This document shows positions 1-5,607 of a DNA stretch of 6,239 bases, piece by piece. Within the stretch, counting starts at the first letter, position 1. Every line of letters begins with the position of its first letter. Made by a program: the position numbers and the translations under genes. Under the pieces are notes generated by a model. That model did not search any database. It saw only the letters and a list, made by a program, of their open reading frames with translations, and was not told the DNA's origin. This DNA comes from an uncultured Prevotella sp. (GTDB taxonomy: Bacteria > Bacteroidota > Bacteroidia > Bacteroidales > Bacteroidaceae), in the NCBI GenBank assembly GCA_945788545.1, contig CALZMK010000095.1:1-6239 (forward strand). Reading direction: 5' to 3'.

Positions 1-1715
1 TATTCCATAGTGTTGCGCAACTTGGGGTCGGCGCTTGCCTCGGCTTCGCGCAGTTCGGGTATGCACTTGATGGCATTGCCGATGTTCATCTTCAAGCCGT
101 CGGGCAGTTTGTCGGGAATGAGCTTACACAGATAGTTTGCCTTGTCCAACGGCAGTTTCTCCACTCGTGCCACGTCCTTGATGGAGTTTTTGGTCGCCAT
201 CGTACCGTATGTAATAATGTGTGCACAGTTTTCGTGGCCGTATTTCTCTTCCACCCATTCGAGCACCCTTCCTCGTCCGTCGTCGTCGAAGTCGGTATCG
301 ATATCGGGCAGTGAGATACGGTCGGGGTTGAGGAAACGCTCAAACAGCAGGTCGTATTTGATTGGGTCGATCTTGGTGATACCCAAGCAGTATGCCACTA
401 CCGATCCCGCAGCCGAACCACGTCCTGGTCCCACCATCACTCCTAATTCCTGTTGGGCTGAGTTGATAAAGTCCTGCACTATGAGGAAGTAGCCGGGGAA
501 TCCCATGGTCTTCATGATGTGTAGCTCAAACTTGATACGCTCGCTCACCTCGTCGGTGAGTGGAGTGGGGTAGAGTCGTTCTGCTCCTTCGTATGCTAAC
601 TTTGCCAGGTAGTCGGCCTCAAATTTTATGCGGTATAGTTTGTCAATGCCGCCCAATTTCTTGATTTTCTTCTCGCCTTCCTCGCGTGGCAGTTGGTTTT
701 CTCCGTTCTCGTCGCTTGTAAACTCGTCGAAGAGTTGTTCGGGAGTGAATTTCTCGCGCCATTGTTCCTCAGTTCCGAAATCCTCGGGAATGGGGAAGAA
801 GGGCATGATGGGTGCATGCTCTATGTCGTATGTCTCCACCTTGTCGAGAATCTCGAGAGTGTTTGACAGTGCCTCGGGAATATCCTGGAAAACATCGTTC
901 ATCTCCTCGCGGGTCTTAAACCACTCCTGCTTGGTATATAGCATACGAGTAGGGTCGTCAAGATCCTTGCCTGTAGAAAGACATAGCAGATGGTCGTGAG
1001 CCTCTGCGTTCTCCTCATCCACAAAGTGGGCGTCGTTGGAGCATATCACCTTGATGCCAAATTCTTTTGCCAGTTCCAACAGAACCTTGTTGGCCTTCTG
1101 CTGCAATGGGAATGTCTCTCGGTTGGCGCGTTGCGAGGGATCTTTCACCTCGTGGCGCTGCAGTTCGAGATAATAGTCATCACCAAATAAGTTGTGATAC
1201 CACTGCACTGCCTCTCTTGCTCCCTCAATATCGTCGTTGATAATCTTCTTGGGCACCTCGCCTCCAATACAAGCCGAACATACAATCAGTCCCTCATGAT
1301 AACGCTCCAGGTCGGCACGGTCGGTACGAGGCCTACCATAGAATCCGTCAATCCATGAATTCGACACTAATTTGATGAGGTTCTTGTATCCCTTGTAGTT
1401 CTTTGCTAATACAATAAGGTGGTAACCGCTTCGGTCGCCGTTTTCCTTCACCTTGTCTTCCTTGCGGTGGCGGGCAACGTACATCTCGCAACCGAAAATC
1501 GGTTTGAACGGCTCGAGTCCTTCCTTGGCTCTTTTTCCGTTTACGCCATTGCAGTAGTCGAAGAACTCCTTGATGCCGAACATATCGCCATGGTCGGTGA
1601 TGGCCATACCCTTCATTCCGTTGCCAATAGCCTTGTCAACGAGTCGTGATATGCTCGATTGTCCGTCGAGTATCGAGTAGTATGTATGTACATGAAGATG
1701 TACGAAATCTTGCAT
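1..1715 (-). CDS. dnaE: DNA polymerase III subunit alpha, N-terminal 571 codons (runs off window)
   Basis: This is the catalytic subunit of the replicative DNA polymerase III holoenzyme, which extends DNA at the fork. The frame is open from the ATG at 1713-1715 to the window edge, and the C-terminal part is missing. The N-terminal PHP domain opens with HLHVHT (residues 6-11) and continues with ITDHGDMFG (39-47), GCEMYVA (75-81), SACIGG (147-152) and NDAHF (227-231). The polymerase core shows GPGRGSAAGS (429-438) and the palm motif PDIDTDF, whose Asp471 and Asp473 correspond by family knowledge to the first two catalytic aspartates (E. coli D401/D403). The third should lie beyond the edge. The family is usually about 1,150-1,250 residues, so just under half is present. 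The start is supported by the immediate PHP motif and a promoter 31 bp upstream. No frameshift is visible. Certain as C-family polymerase; DnaE rather than PolC because no exonuclease domain interrupts the PHP domain. Confidence 0.97.
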   Translation of the reverse strand, partial: MQDFVHLHVHTYYSILDGQSSISRLVDKAIGNGMKGMAITDHGDMFGIKEFFDYCNGVNGKRAKEGLEPFKPIFGCEMYVARHRKEDKVKENGDRSGYHLIVLAKNYKGYKNLIKLVSNSWIDGFYGRPRTDRADLERYHEGLIVCSACIGGEVPKKIINDDIEGAREAVQWYHNLFGDDYYLELQRHEVKDPSQRANRETFPLQQKANKVLLELAKEFGIKVICSNDAHFVDEENAEAHDHLLCLSTGKDLDDPTRMLYTKQEWFKTREEMNDVFQDIPEALSNTLEILDKVETYDIEHAPIMPFFPIPEDFGTEEQWREKFTPEQLFDEFTSDENGENQLPREEGEKKIKKLGGIDKLYRIKFEADYLAKLAYEGAERLYPTPLTDEVSERIKFELHIMKTMGFPGYFLIVQDFINSAQQELGVMVGPGRGSAAGSVVAYCLGITKIDPIKYDLLFERFLNPDRISLPDIDTDFDDDGRGRVLEWVEEKYGHENCAHIITYGTMATKNSIKDVARVEKLPLDKANYLCKLIPDKLPDGLKMNIGNAIKCIPELREAEASADPKLRNTME

Positions 1716-1745
1716 ATTTTTCAGTGTTTTATGTGAAATCGAGTT

Positions 1746-1777
1746 CAAAGTTACGTCTTTTTTATGAGATAACCAAA
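1746..1777 (-). promoter_or_regulatory. Bacteroidota-type promoter for dnaE
   Basis: On the minus strand TTTG (1774-1777) is followed after 20 bp by TAACTTTG (1746-1753), a full match to the Bacteroidota -7 consensus TAnnTTTG at the expected spacing. Transcription would start near 1740, leaving a leader of about 25 nt before the dnaE ATG. The motif match is seen; activity is inferred. Confidence 0.75.
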
Positions 1778-1793
1778 AGAAATTGCCAAAAAG

Positions 1794-1825
1794 TTTGTTT
1801 ATTCGCAAAAAAATAACTACCTTTG
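1794..1825 (+). promoter_or_regulatory. Bacteroidota-type promoter for the psd-pssA operon
   Basis: TTTG (1794-1797) is followed after 20 bp by TACCTTTG (1818-1825), matching TAnnTTTG at the expected spacing. Transcription would start near 1830, about 26 nt before the psd ATG. The 16 bp between its -33 element and that of the dnaE promoter means the two promoters stand back to back. No other TAnnTTTG match appears upstream of pssA, so this promoter probably serves all three downstream genes. Confidence 0.75.
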
Positions 1826-1856
1826 CAGAGATTTAAATCAATCCTTATAGATACCC

Positions 1857-2552
1857 ATGGGAAGAAGAATAAAGAAATTAAAGAAAATCCGCATTCATCG
1901 TGAAGGCACCGATACACTGATTTACAGCGTTTTGGCAATAGGTTTAGTGGCCTATCTGCTATACCATTTCGTGGATAACAAGATTCCATTCTGGTCGTTT
2001 GCTGTAATATTCGGTGCGGCATGGCTCGTTGTGTTGAATTTTTACCGTTGTCCGATTCGTTATTTCGAGGGTGACACCGAGCGTCTTGTCGTAGCTCCTG
2101 CCGACGGAAAGATTGTGGTGATTGAAGAAGTCATGGAGAACGAGTATTTCCATGAGAAGCGACTCATGATTTCGATATTCATGAGTTTGTTTAATGTGCA
2201 TGCCAACTGGTTTCCTGTTGACGGAAAGGTGAAGAAGGTGGTGCACAAGGACGGCAATTTCCACAAGGCATGGTTGCCTAAGGCAAGCGAGGAGAACGAG
2301 CATGCCGACGTGCTTATCACCACGCCCGAGGGAGAGGATATCCTCTGCCGCCAGATTGCGGGTGCAATGGCACGCCGTATTGTCACTTATGCCAAGCCTG
2401 GTGAGGAATGCTACATCGACGAGCACTTGGGTTTCATCAAGTTGGGCTCGCGTGTTGATGTATATCTGCCCTTAGGCAGTGAGGTGTGCGTCAAGATGGG
2501 ACAATATACAACAGGCGACCAGACTGTGCTGGCGAAGCTGCCGACTTGTTAA
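1857..2552 (+). CDS. psd: Phosphatidylserine decarboxylase proenzyme, short PSD-A type
   Basis: The enzyme decarboxylates phosphatidylserine to phosphatidylethanolamine at the inner membrane. It is made as a proenzyme that cleaves itself to create a pyruvoyl group. The 231-residue product fits the short PSD-A branch (about 210-230 residues) rather than the longer E. coli-type enzyme. It has a basic N-terminus (residues 2-15), two hydrophobic segments (about 21-38 and 46-62), APADGK (80-85) and FNVHANW (112-118). The self-cleavage site LGSR spans 196-199, so Ser198 should become the pyruvoyl group. Asp83 and His115 are the likely partners in self-processing, by analogy with the family Asp/His/Ser triad. 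The start is the first ATG after the promoter and is followed by the basic stretch usual for Bacteroidales Psd. It heads an operon with pssA, which makes its substrate. The stop codon touches a repeat that begins at 2552. Confidence 0.95.
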   Translation: MGRRIKKLKKIRIHREGTDTLIYSVLAIGLVAYLLYHFVDNKIPFWSFAVIFGAAWLVVLNFYRCPIRYFEGDTERLVVAPADGKIVVIEEVMENEYFHEKRLMISIFMSLFNVHANWFPVDGKVKKVVHKDGNFHKAWLPKASEENEHADVLITTPEGEDILCRQIAGAMARRIVTYAKPGEECYIDEHLGFIKLGSRVDVYLPLGSEVCVKMGQYTTGDQTVLAKLPTC

Positions 2553-2575
2553 ATGAAGAATTAAGAATGAAGAAT
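2552..2575 (+). repeat. Intergenic direct repeat of 14-bp period (copy 1), after psd
   Basis: AATGAAGAAT occurs at 2552-2561 and again at 2566-2575, a period of 14 bp, starting on the last base of the psd stop codon. It matches the block at 3727-3750 at 18 of 24 positions. Similar A-rich strings after stop codons are, from memory, common in Prevotella and Bacteroides genomes; that needs a genome search. Confidence 0.6.
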
Positions 2576-2631
2576 GGCTGCGCGAACCGAGCGGAGAGCC
2601 GAGCTTGTTCTTATATATATAATAATGTGTG
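2576..2631 (+). other. Spacer before pssA: GC-rich repeat-like block, then AT-rich leader
   Basis: A G/C-rich block (2577-2604) contains CCGAGC twice, at 2587-2592 and 2599-2604. An AT-rich leader with an alternating TA run (2611-2620) follows up to the pssA start. No long hairpin, TAnnTTTG promoter or open frame is apparent. Together with the A-rich repeat before it, the block resembles interspersed intergenic sequence I recall from Prevotella genomes. It may be a small non-autonomous repeat inserted in the operon, or a leader affecting pssA translation. Confidence 0.4.
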
Positions 2632-3342
2632 ATGGCTAATATTTTAACAAAACATATACCTAATACGTTGACGTCATGCAATCTCGTCTCAGGATGCATT
2701 GCTATCGTCTTCGCCCTCAATGCTAATTATACTATGGCATTGACTTTTATCGTTGTGGGAGCCGTTTTCGACTTCTTCGACGGTATGAGTGCTCGACTAC
2801 TAGGTGTCTCATCTCCTATTGGCAAGGAACTCGATTCGCTTGCCGACGTGGTAACATTCGGTGTTGCACCGTCGTCGATGATATACACTTTGCTTTTAAC
2901 TCTCGACAAGTCGGGATGGAACGAAACATTGGCTTCTGCCGTGCCATACGTGGCATTCGTGATGGCTGCATTCTCAGCAATACGACTTGCAAAATTTAAT
3001 CTTGATGAGCGACAGACTACATCATTCATCGGATTACCAACACCTGCAAATGCCCTCTTCTGGGCAGCACTTATTGTGGGTGGCGAGGATATGCTGGTGG
3101 CACAATCACATGTTATCCTGCTGCTCATTGTCCTGGTGTTTATCAGCAGTTGGCTCCTCGTGGCAGAGATTCCTATGTTCGCCTTGAAGTTCAAGCACTG
3201 GGGATGGCATGAAAACAGAATCAAGTATGTATTCCTTGTTTCGTGTCTGCCCATATTGCTAATCTTTGGTATTTCGGGTATCTCGGTTATTATTGCATGG
3301 TATATTTGTCTGTCTATCATAACCTCAAGAAAAAATGGTTAA
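2632..3342 (+). CDS. pssA: CDP-diacylglycerol-serine O-phosphatidyltransferase (phosphatidylserine synthase)
   Basis: This integral membrane enzyme joins CDP-diacylglycerol and L-serine to make phosphatidylserine, the substrate of Psd encoded just upstream. The 236-residue product carries the full CDP-alcohol phosphotransferase signature D-x2-DG-x2-AR-x8-G-x3-D-x3-D, with Asp47, Asp50, Gly51, Ala54, Arg55, Gly64, Asp68 and Asp72. This places it with the Bacillus-like membrane synthases, not the phospholipase-D-like E. coli enzyme. Several hydrophobic segments follow (roughly 14-30, 34-46, 102-118, 140-150, 160-178 and 198-228). The ATG at 2632 is preferred over an in-frame GTG at 2629, because MANILTKHIPN is a typical start for the family. 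The 3' end overlaps the next gene by 8 bp, which suggests translational coupling. Other CDP-alcohol transferases are possible, but the Psd neighbour argues strongly for phosphatidylserine. Confidence 0.94.
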   Translation: MANILTKHIPNTLTSCNLVSGCIAIVFALNANYTMALTFIVVGAVFDFFDGMSARLLGVSSPIGKELDSLADVVTFGVAPSSMIYTLLLTLDKSGWNETLASAVPYVAFVMAAFSAIRLAKFNLDERQTTSFIGLPTPANALFWAALIVGGEDMLVAQSHVILLLIVLVFISSWLLVAEIPMFALKFKHWGWHENRIKYVFLVSCLPILLIFGISGISVIIAWYICLSIITSRKNG

Positions 3343-3721
3343 GGGAATATTGTTTATCATTCTGTTGGTGATTATCATCGGTGCTGTCATCTTATTGATA
3401 GCAGTCAACTTTGTGTTGTCGATATTCCGACGTATTCGCCGAGGTGGATATGATGACGACTATGATGATAATAATGATTATGTACGGCGTCATTCCAATC
3501 AATATAATTTCCGTGGAACGACAACGTCATATAGCCGCAATACCCGTGATGATCAACCACGCCAACAAGATGAGTATGTTAATAACCCTGGAAATACCTA
3601 TAACAGCTCCAATGCAGGTGAACAGGAGATTATCTTCGACACTCGTGATGCCCATGTAGCTAATCGTCAGATCATATCTGATGATGAGGGAGAATACGTT
3701 GACTTTGTTGAGGAAAAGTGA
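3335..3721 (+). CDS. Small single-pass membrane protein, DUF4834-like
   Basis: Function is unknown. The 128-residue product begins with one long hydrophobic segment (about 4-30). A basic patch, RRIRR (32-36), follows, then an acidic and Tyr/Asn/Gln-rich low-complexity middle (39-95), and an acidic tail containing SDDEGEYVDF (115-124). The positive patch after the helix suggests an N-out or signal-anchor protein with its tail in the cytoplasm. This layout and the tail fit DUF4834, which I recall as a Bacteroidota-restricted family; no search was possible. Its ATG lies inside the end of pssA (ATGGTTAA shared), so it is probably translated from the same message as psd and pssA. That suggests, without proving, a role linked to phospholipid synthesis or the membrane. 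The disordered middle gives no enzymatic clue. Confidence 0.85.
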   Translation: MVKGILFIILLVIIIGAVILLIAVNFVLSIFRRIRRGGYDDDYDDNNDYVRRHSNQYNFRGTTTSYSRNTRDDQPRQQDEYVNNPGNTYNSSNAGEQEIIFDTRDAHVANRQIISDDEGEYVDFVEEK

Positions 3722-3726
3722 GACAA

Positions 3727-3751
3727 AATTAGGAATTAGAAATTAGGAATT
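3727..3751 (+). repeat. Intergenic direct repeat of 14-bp period (copy 2), containing the birA stop
   Basis: AATTAGGAATT occurs at 3727-3737 and 3741-3751, a period of 14 bp, starting 5 bp after the DUF4834-like stop codon. It is related to the block after psd (18 of 24 positions alike). On the other strand it supplies the last birA codons and the TAA stop at 3729-3731. Confidence 0.6.
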
Positions 3752-4493
3752 TCACTTCCTTGAATTCATATTCCGAGAGGATGCCATCGGTGCGACGGAG
3801 GAGAAGATGACCATTGGTCAGGATTTTCTCGTAGCTTGCATCGAATATGCCGTCTTTATCGCAGTATTTGTGTATTCCTGTGCGGCGATAAAGAAGAAGT
3901 TCGTATTCCGTTCTGATGGATTCCATGTCTTCATTTGTGATATAACCAAACCAATGACATATTTCTCCCGTAATCTCATCGAGAAGGGCATTGCGGTCGA
4001 ATGAGCGACCAGTAATATTCGCCATAGACACTGGATTGGGAGCATCGCTATGATACACTGTCTGATTTACATTAATGCCTACGCCAGCAATAAACTCATT
4101 TACCCATATATTGTGTAGCGTGCACTCCGAAAGTGTGCCGCTTAGTTTCTTGTCGCCATAGTATATGTCGTTAGGCCATTTAATCATACATTGTTTATTC
4201 AAAAGCCTTCTTAATGCCTTGCACACGGCTATCGACACTGTTTGAAGCAGAATAAACTGCTCGGATGCTTTCACTCTAAATGGTTTACACTTTACACTGA
4301 ACAGTAGGTTTTTGCCTTGTTCGCTCTCCCAATGATTACCACTCTGTCCCTTGCCGGCAGTCTGATATTCCGCCGTGACATATAGAAAGTCTATGTCGGG
4401 ATTGAGCGCTATGTGGCGCAGGTAATTGTTGGTAGAGTCGGTGGTTTCGAGCCTTCTCACCTCATATTTGAATCCAGTTTGACTTATTTCCAT
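3729..4493 (-). CDS. birA: Biotin-[acetyl-CoA-carboxylase] ligase, monofunctional
   Basis: The enzyme activates biotin with ATP and attaches it to the biotin carrier lysine of carboxylases in the cytoplasm. The 254-residue product has the catalytic domain in usual order: TTDSTNNY (17-24), the nucleotide loop QTAGKGQSGN (44-53), KWPNDIYYGDKKLSG (105-119) and AGVGINVN (136-143). A BPL_C-type C-terminal domain (about 205-250) follows. There is no N-terminal helix-turn-helix, unlike the 321-residue E. coli protein, so it should not act as a direct repressor. The loop reads GKGQSGN where E. coli has GRGRRGR. The start is the ATG at 4491-4493. An upstream in-frame TTG at 4515-4517 would add 8 residues but overlaps a likely promoter -7 element. 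The last residues (LISNS) and the stop are encoded by a repeat. The gene converges on the DUF4834-like gene with 7 bp between stops. Confidence 0.94.
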   Translation of the reverse strand: MEISQTGFKYEVRRLETTDSTNNYLRHIALNPDIDFLYVTAEYQTAGKGQSGNHWESEQGKNLLFSVKCKPFRVKASEQFILLQTVSIAVCKALRRLLNKQCMIKWPNDIYYGDKKLSGTLSECTLHNIWVNEFIAGVGINVNQTVYHSDAPNPVSMANITGRSFDRNALLDEITGEICHWFGYITNEDMESIRTEYELLLYRRTGIHKYCDKDGIFDASYEKILTNGHLLLRRTDGILSEYEFKEVKFLISNS

Positions 4494-4500
4494 TTTTTTA

Positions 4501-4532
4501 TTTGTATTATTCAACAAAAAGTATTACCTTTG
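4501..4532 (+). promoter_or_regulatory. Bacteroidota-type promoter for tadA
   Basis: TTTG (4501-4504) is followed after 20 bp by TACCTTTG (4525-4532), the same -7 octamer as at the psd promoter. Because the -7 box ends only 5 bp before the tadA ATG at 4538, transcription should start at or very near the start codon, giving a leaderless or almost leaderless message. The box directly adjoins the likely birA -7 element on the other strand. Confidence 0.7.
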
Positions 4533-4546
4533 TCCCCATGGAACAA
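4515..4546 (-). promoter_or_regulatory. Possible promoter for birA (imperfect -7 element)
   Basis: On the minus strand TTG (4544-4546) is followed after 20 bp by TACTTTTTG (4515-4523), which is TAnnTTTG with one extra T. Transcription would start near 4510, about 17 nt before the birA ATG. The -33 element would lie inside the tadA coding region. The imperfect match keeps confidence modest. Confidence 0.45.
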
Positions 4547-4990
4547 CAAGACCAGATAAGAAAAGACGAAAACTACATGCGCAAGGCCATTGCCGAGGCG
4601 CAGGAGGCATACAAGGCGGGAGAGATTCCCGTTGGCGCAGTGATAGTGTGTCGCGACCGGATAATCTCCCGGGCACATAACCTCACCGAGACGCTTTGCG
4701 ACGTGACAGCCCATGCAGAAATGCAAGCCATAACAGCAGCCGCCAATACCCTTGGCGGCAAGTATCTCACCGAATGTACGCTCTACGTCACCGTAGAGCC
4801 ATGCGTGATGTGTGCCGGAGCGATAGGTTGGGCACAGATTCCCCGCATCGTATATGGCGCTGCCGACGAGAAAAGAGGTTTCCAACGTTTTGCACCACAA
4901 GCCGTCCACCCCAAGGCAGAAGTCGTAGGGGGAGTGCTCGAAGCGGAATGCTCCGAGCTTATGAAAGAGTTTTTCAAGAGTAGGCGTTAG
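4538..4990 (+). CDS. tadA: tRNA-specific adenosine deaminase (A34 to inosine)
   Basis: A zinc enzyme that deaminates the wobble adenosine of tRNA-Arg(ACG) to inosine so that CGU, CGC and CGA codons can be read. The 150-residue product has the cytidine/deoxycytidylate deaminase zinc site: HAE (59-61) with catalytic Glu61, and PCVMC (88-92) giving Cys89 and Cys92. The strand PVGAVIV (31-37) and the text TAHAEMQAI around the first motif are typical of TadA rather than of guanine or cytosine deaminases. The start is the ATG at 4538. A later ATG at 4577 would remove DENY, which aligns with residues just before the first helix in E. coli TadA, and an in-frame TTG at 4502 lies upstream of the promoter -7 box. 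It diverges from birA and overlaps the end of the next minus-strand gene by 4 bp. Confidence 0.95.
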   Translation: MEQQDQIRKDENYMRKAIAEAQEAYKAGEIPVGAVIVCRDRIISRAHNLTETLCDVTAHAEMQAITAAANTLGGKYLTECTLYVTVEPCVMCAGAIGWAQIPRIVYGAADEKRGFQRFAPQAVHPKAEVVGGVLEAECSELMKEFFKSRR

Positions 4991-5004
4991 TCCGGACTAC
5001 CGCC
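4983..5004. repeat. Imperfect 22-bp palindrome across convergent stops; possible hairpin
   Basis: A perfect 12-bp palindrome, TAGTCCGGACTA (4988-4999), is flanked by GGCG (4983-4986) and CGCC (5001-5004), with one unpaired position on each side. As RNA it could form an 8-bp interrupted stem with a CCGG loop. It spans the overlapping stop codons of tadA and the membrane-protein gene. No U-run follows on either strand, so a bidirectional terminator role is only a possibility. Confidence 0.5.
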
Positions 5005-5577
5005 ACCCTCGAAGGTGTTGTAGCTATTGCCGAGATCGGGATTGTCGCCCATATAGGTGTCCGACGTGATTGTCTGCTTGATGATGCGCTGGTTGTATTC
5101 CTTGCGTATCGGACCATTGCGCAGAACGAAGTCATTGAAGTTCACTGTGGGAATAACCAATCCGAAGACACCGATTGCGGCACGCGCACCACGAGAATTG
5201 AAGTTGCTGATGATGTATGCAGTAGAGAAGAACGTGTGATGATAGATTTCAATGCGGTTGAACTTATTGAAATCTGCCAGGATAGTGTCCTTCTTGACTG
5301 AGTCGGTCTCGTGGCTTACTGTGGCTATGCCGTTGCGCACGATGTCGTCCGACTTGTCACCAGGCACACCATGGCTCTCCTCTATACATTGGCATACACC
5401 GTCGAGTGTGCCATACATCATGCTCTCGTCAGACGGAATAGTCATCTTAGCTGCCAAGAGCAACAACAGAATCACTGCCACCAGCATTATAATTTTGCCG
5501 AGGCAACTTCTCATAAACTCAGATGCGAGCGACTCTTTCTTATATTCGCTCTTGTTGGTTTGCATTTCGTTGTTCAT
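4987..5577 (-). CDS. Single-pass membrane protein of unknown function
   Basis: I do not recognise this 196-residue protein with confidence. It has a short hydrophilic N-terminus (1-27), one strong hydrophobic segment (about 28-44), and a long hydrophilic remainder that should lie outside the cytoplasm as in a type II anchor. Two cysteines lie close together (Cys62 and Cys64). A central region (110-150) rich in aromatic and beta-branched residues, including IGVFGLVIP (135-143), suggests a small beta-sheet domain. The tail (175-196) is Gly/Asn/Asp-rich and probably disordered. The TIPSDE sequence just after the anchor faintly resembles DUF4359-type proteins; this is a weak recollection. It starts 30 bp after folE on the same strand with no promoter motif between, so it is probably co-transcribed with folE. 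That alone does not suggest a role in pterin synthesis. The final residues are encoded within a palindrome shared with the tadA end. Confidence 0.85.
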   Translation of the reverse strand: MNNEMQTNKSEYKKESLASEFMRSCLGKIIMLVAVILLLLLAAKMTIPSDESMMYGTLDGVCQCIEESHGVPGDKSDDIVRNGIATVSHETDSVKKDTILADFNKFNRIEIYHHTFFSTAYIISNFNSRGARAAIGVFGLVIPTVNFNDFVLRNGPIRKEYNQRIIKQTITSDTYMGDNPDLGNSYNTFEGGGSPD

Positions 5578-5607
5578 ATCTTTGGTTTTTTGTTATGTCT
5601 GTTTTCG

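Noticed and set aside
142..999. Plus-strand open frames of 116 and 123 codons across the first kilobase
   Set aside because: They are antisense to the long DnaE reading frame, whose PHP and palm motifs continue without interruption; their products are Ser-rich shadow sequences with no domain.
2727..3320. 197-codon minus-strand open frame opposite pssA
   Set aside because: The plus strand encodes a complete CDP-alcohol phosphotransferase motif here; the antisense product has no recognisable feature.
3745..3760. AGGAA/TTCCT hairpin at the end of birA as a terminator
   Set aside because: The stem is only 5 AT-rich base pairs with a 6-nt loop, inside coding sequence and without a clear U-run.
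4494..4517. TTG start giving birA 8 extra residues
   Set aside because: It overlaps the likely birA -7 element, the added residues are low-complexity Asn/Lys, and a good ATG follows.
4502..4537. TTG start giving tadA 12 extra residues
   Set aside because: It would begin upstream of the TAnnTTTG box that likely drives the gene, and the added residues do not resemble TadA N-termini.
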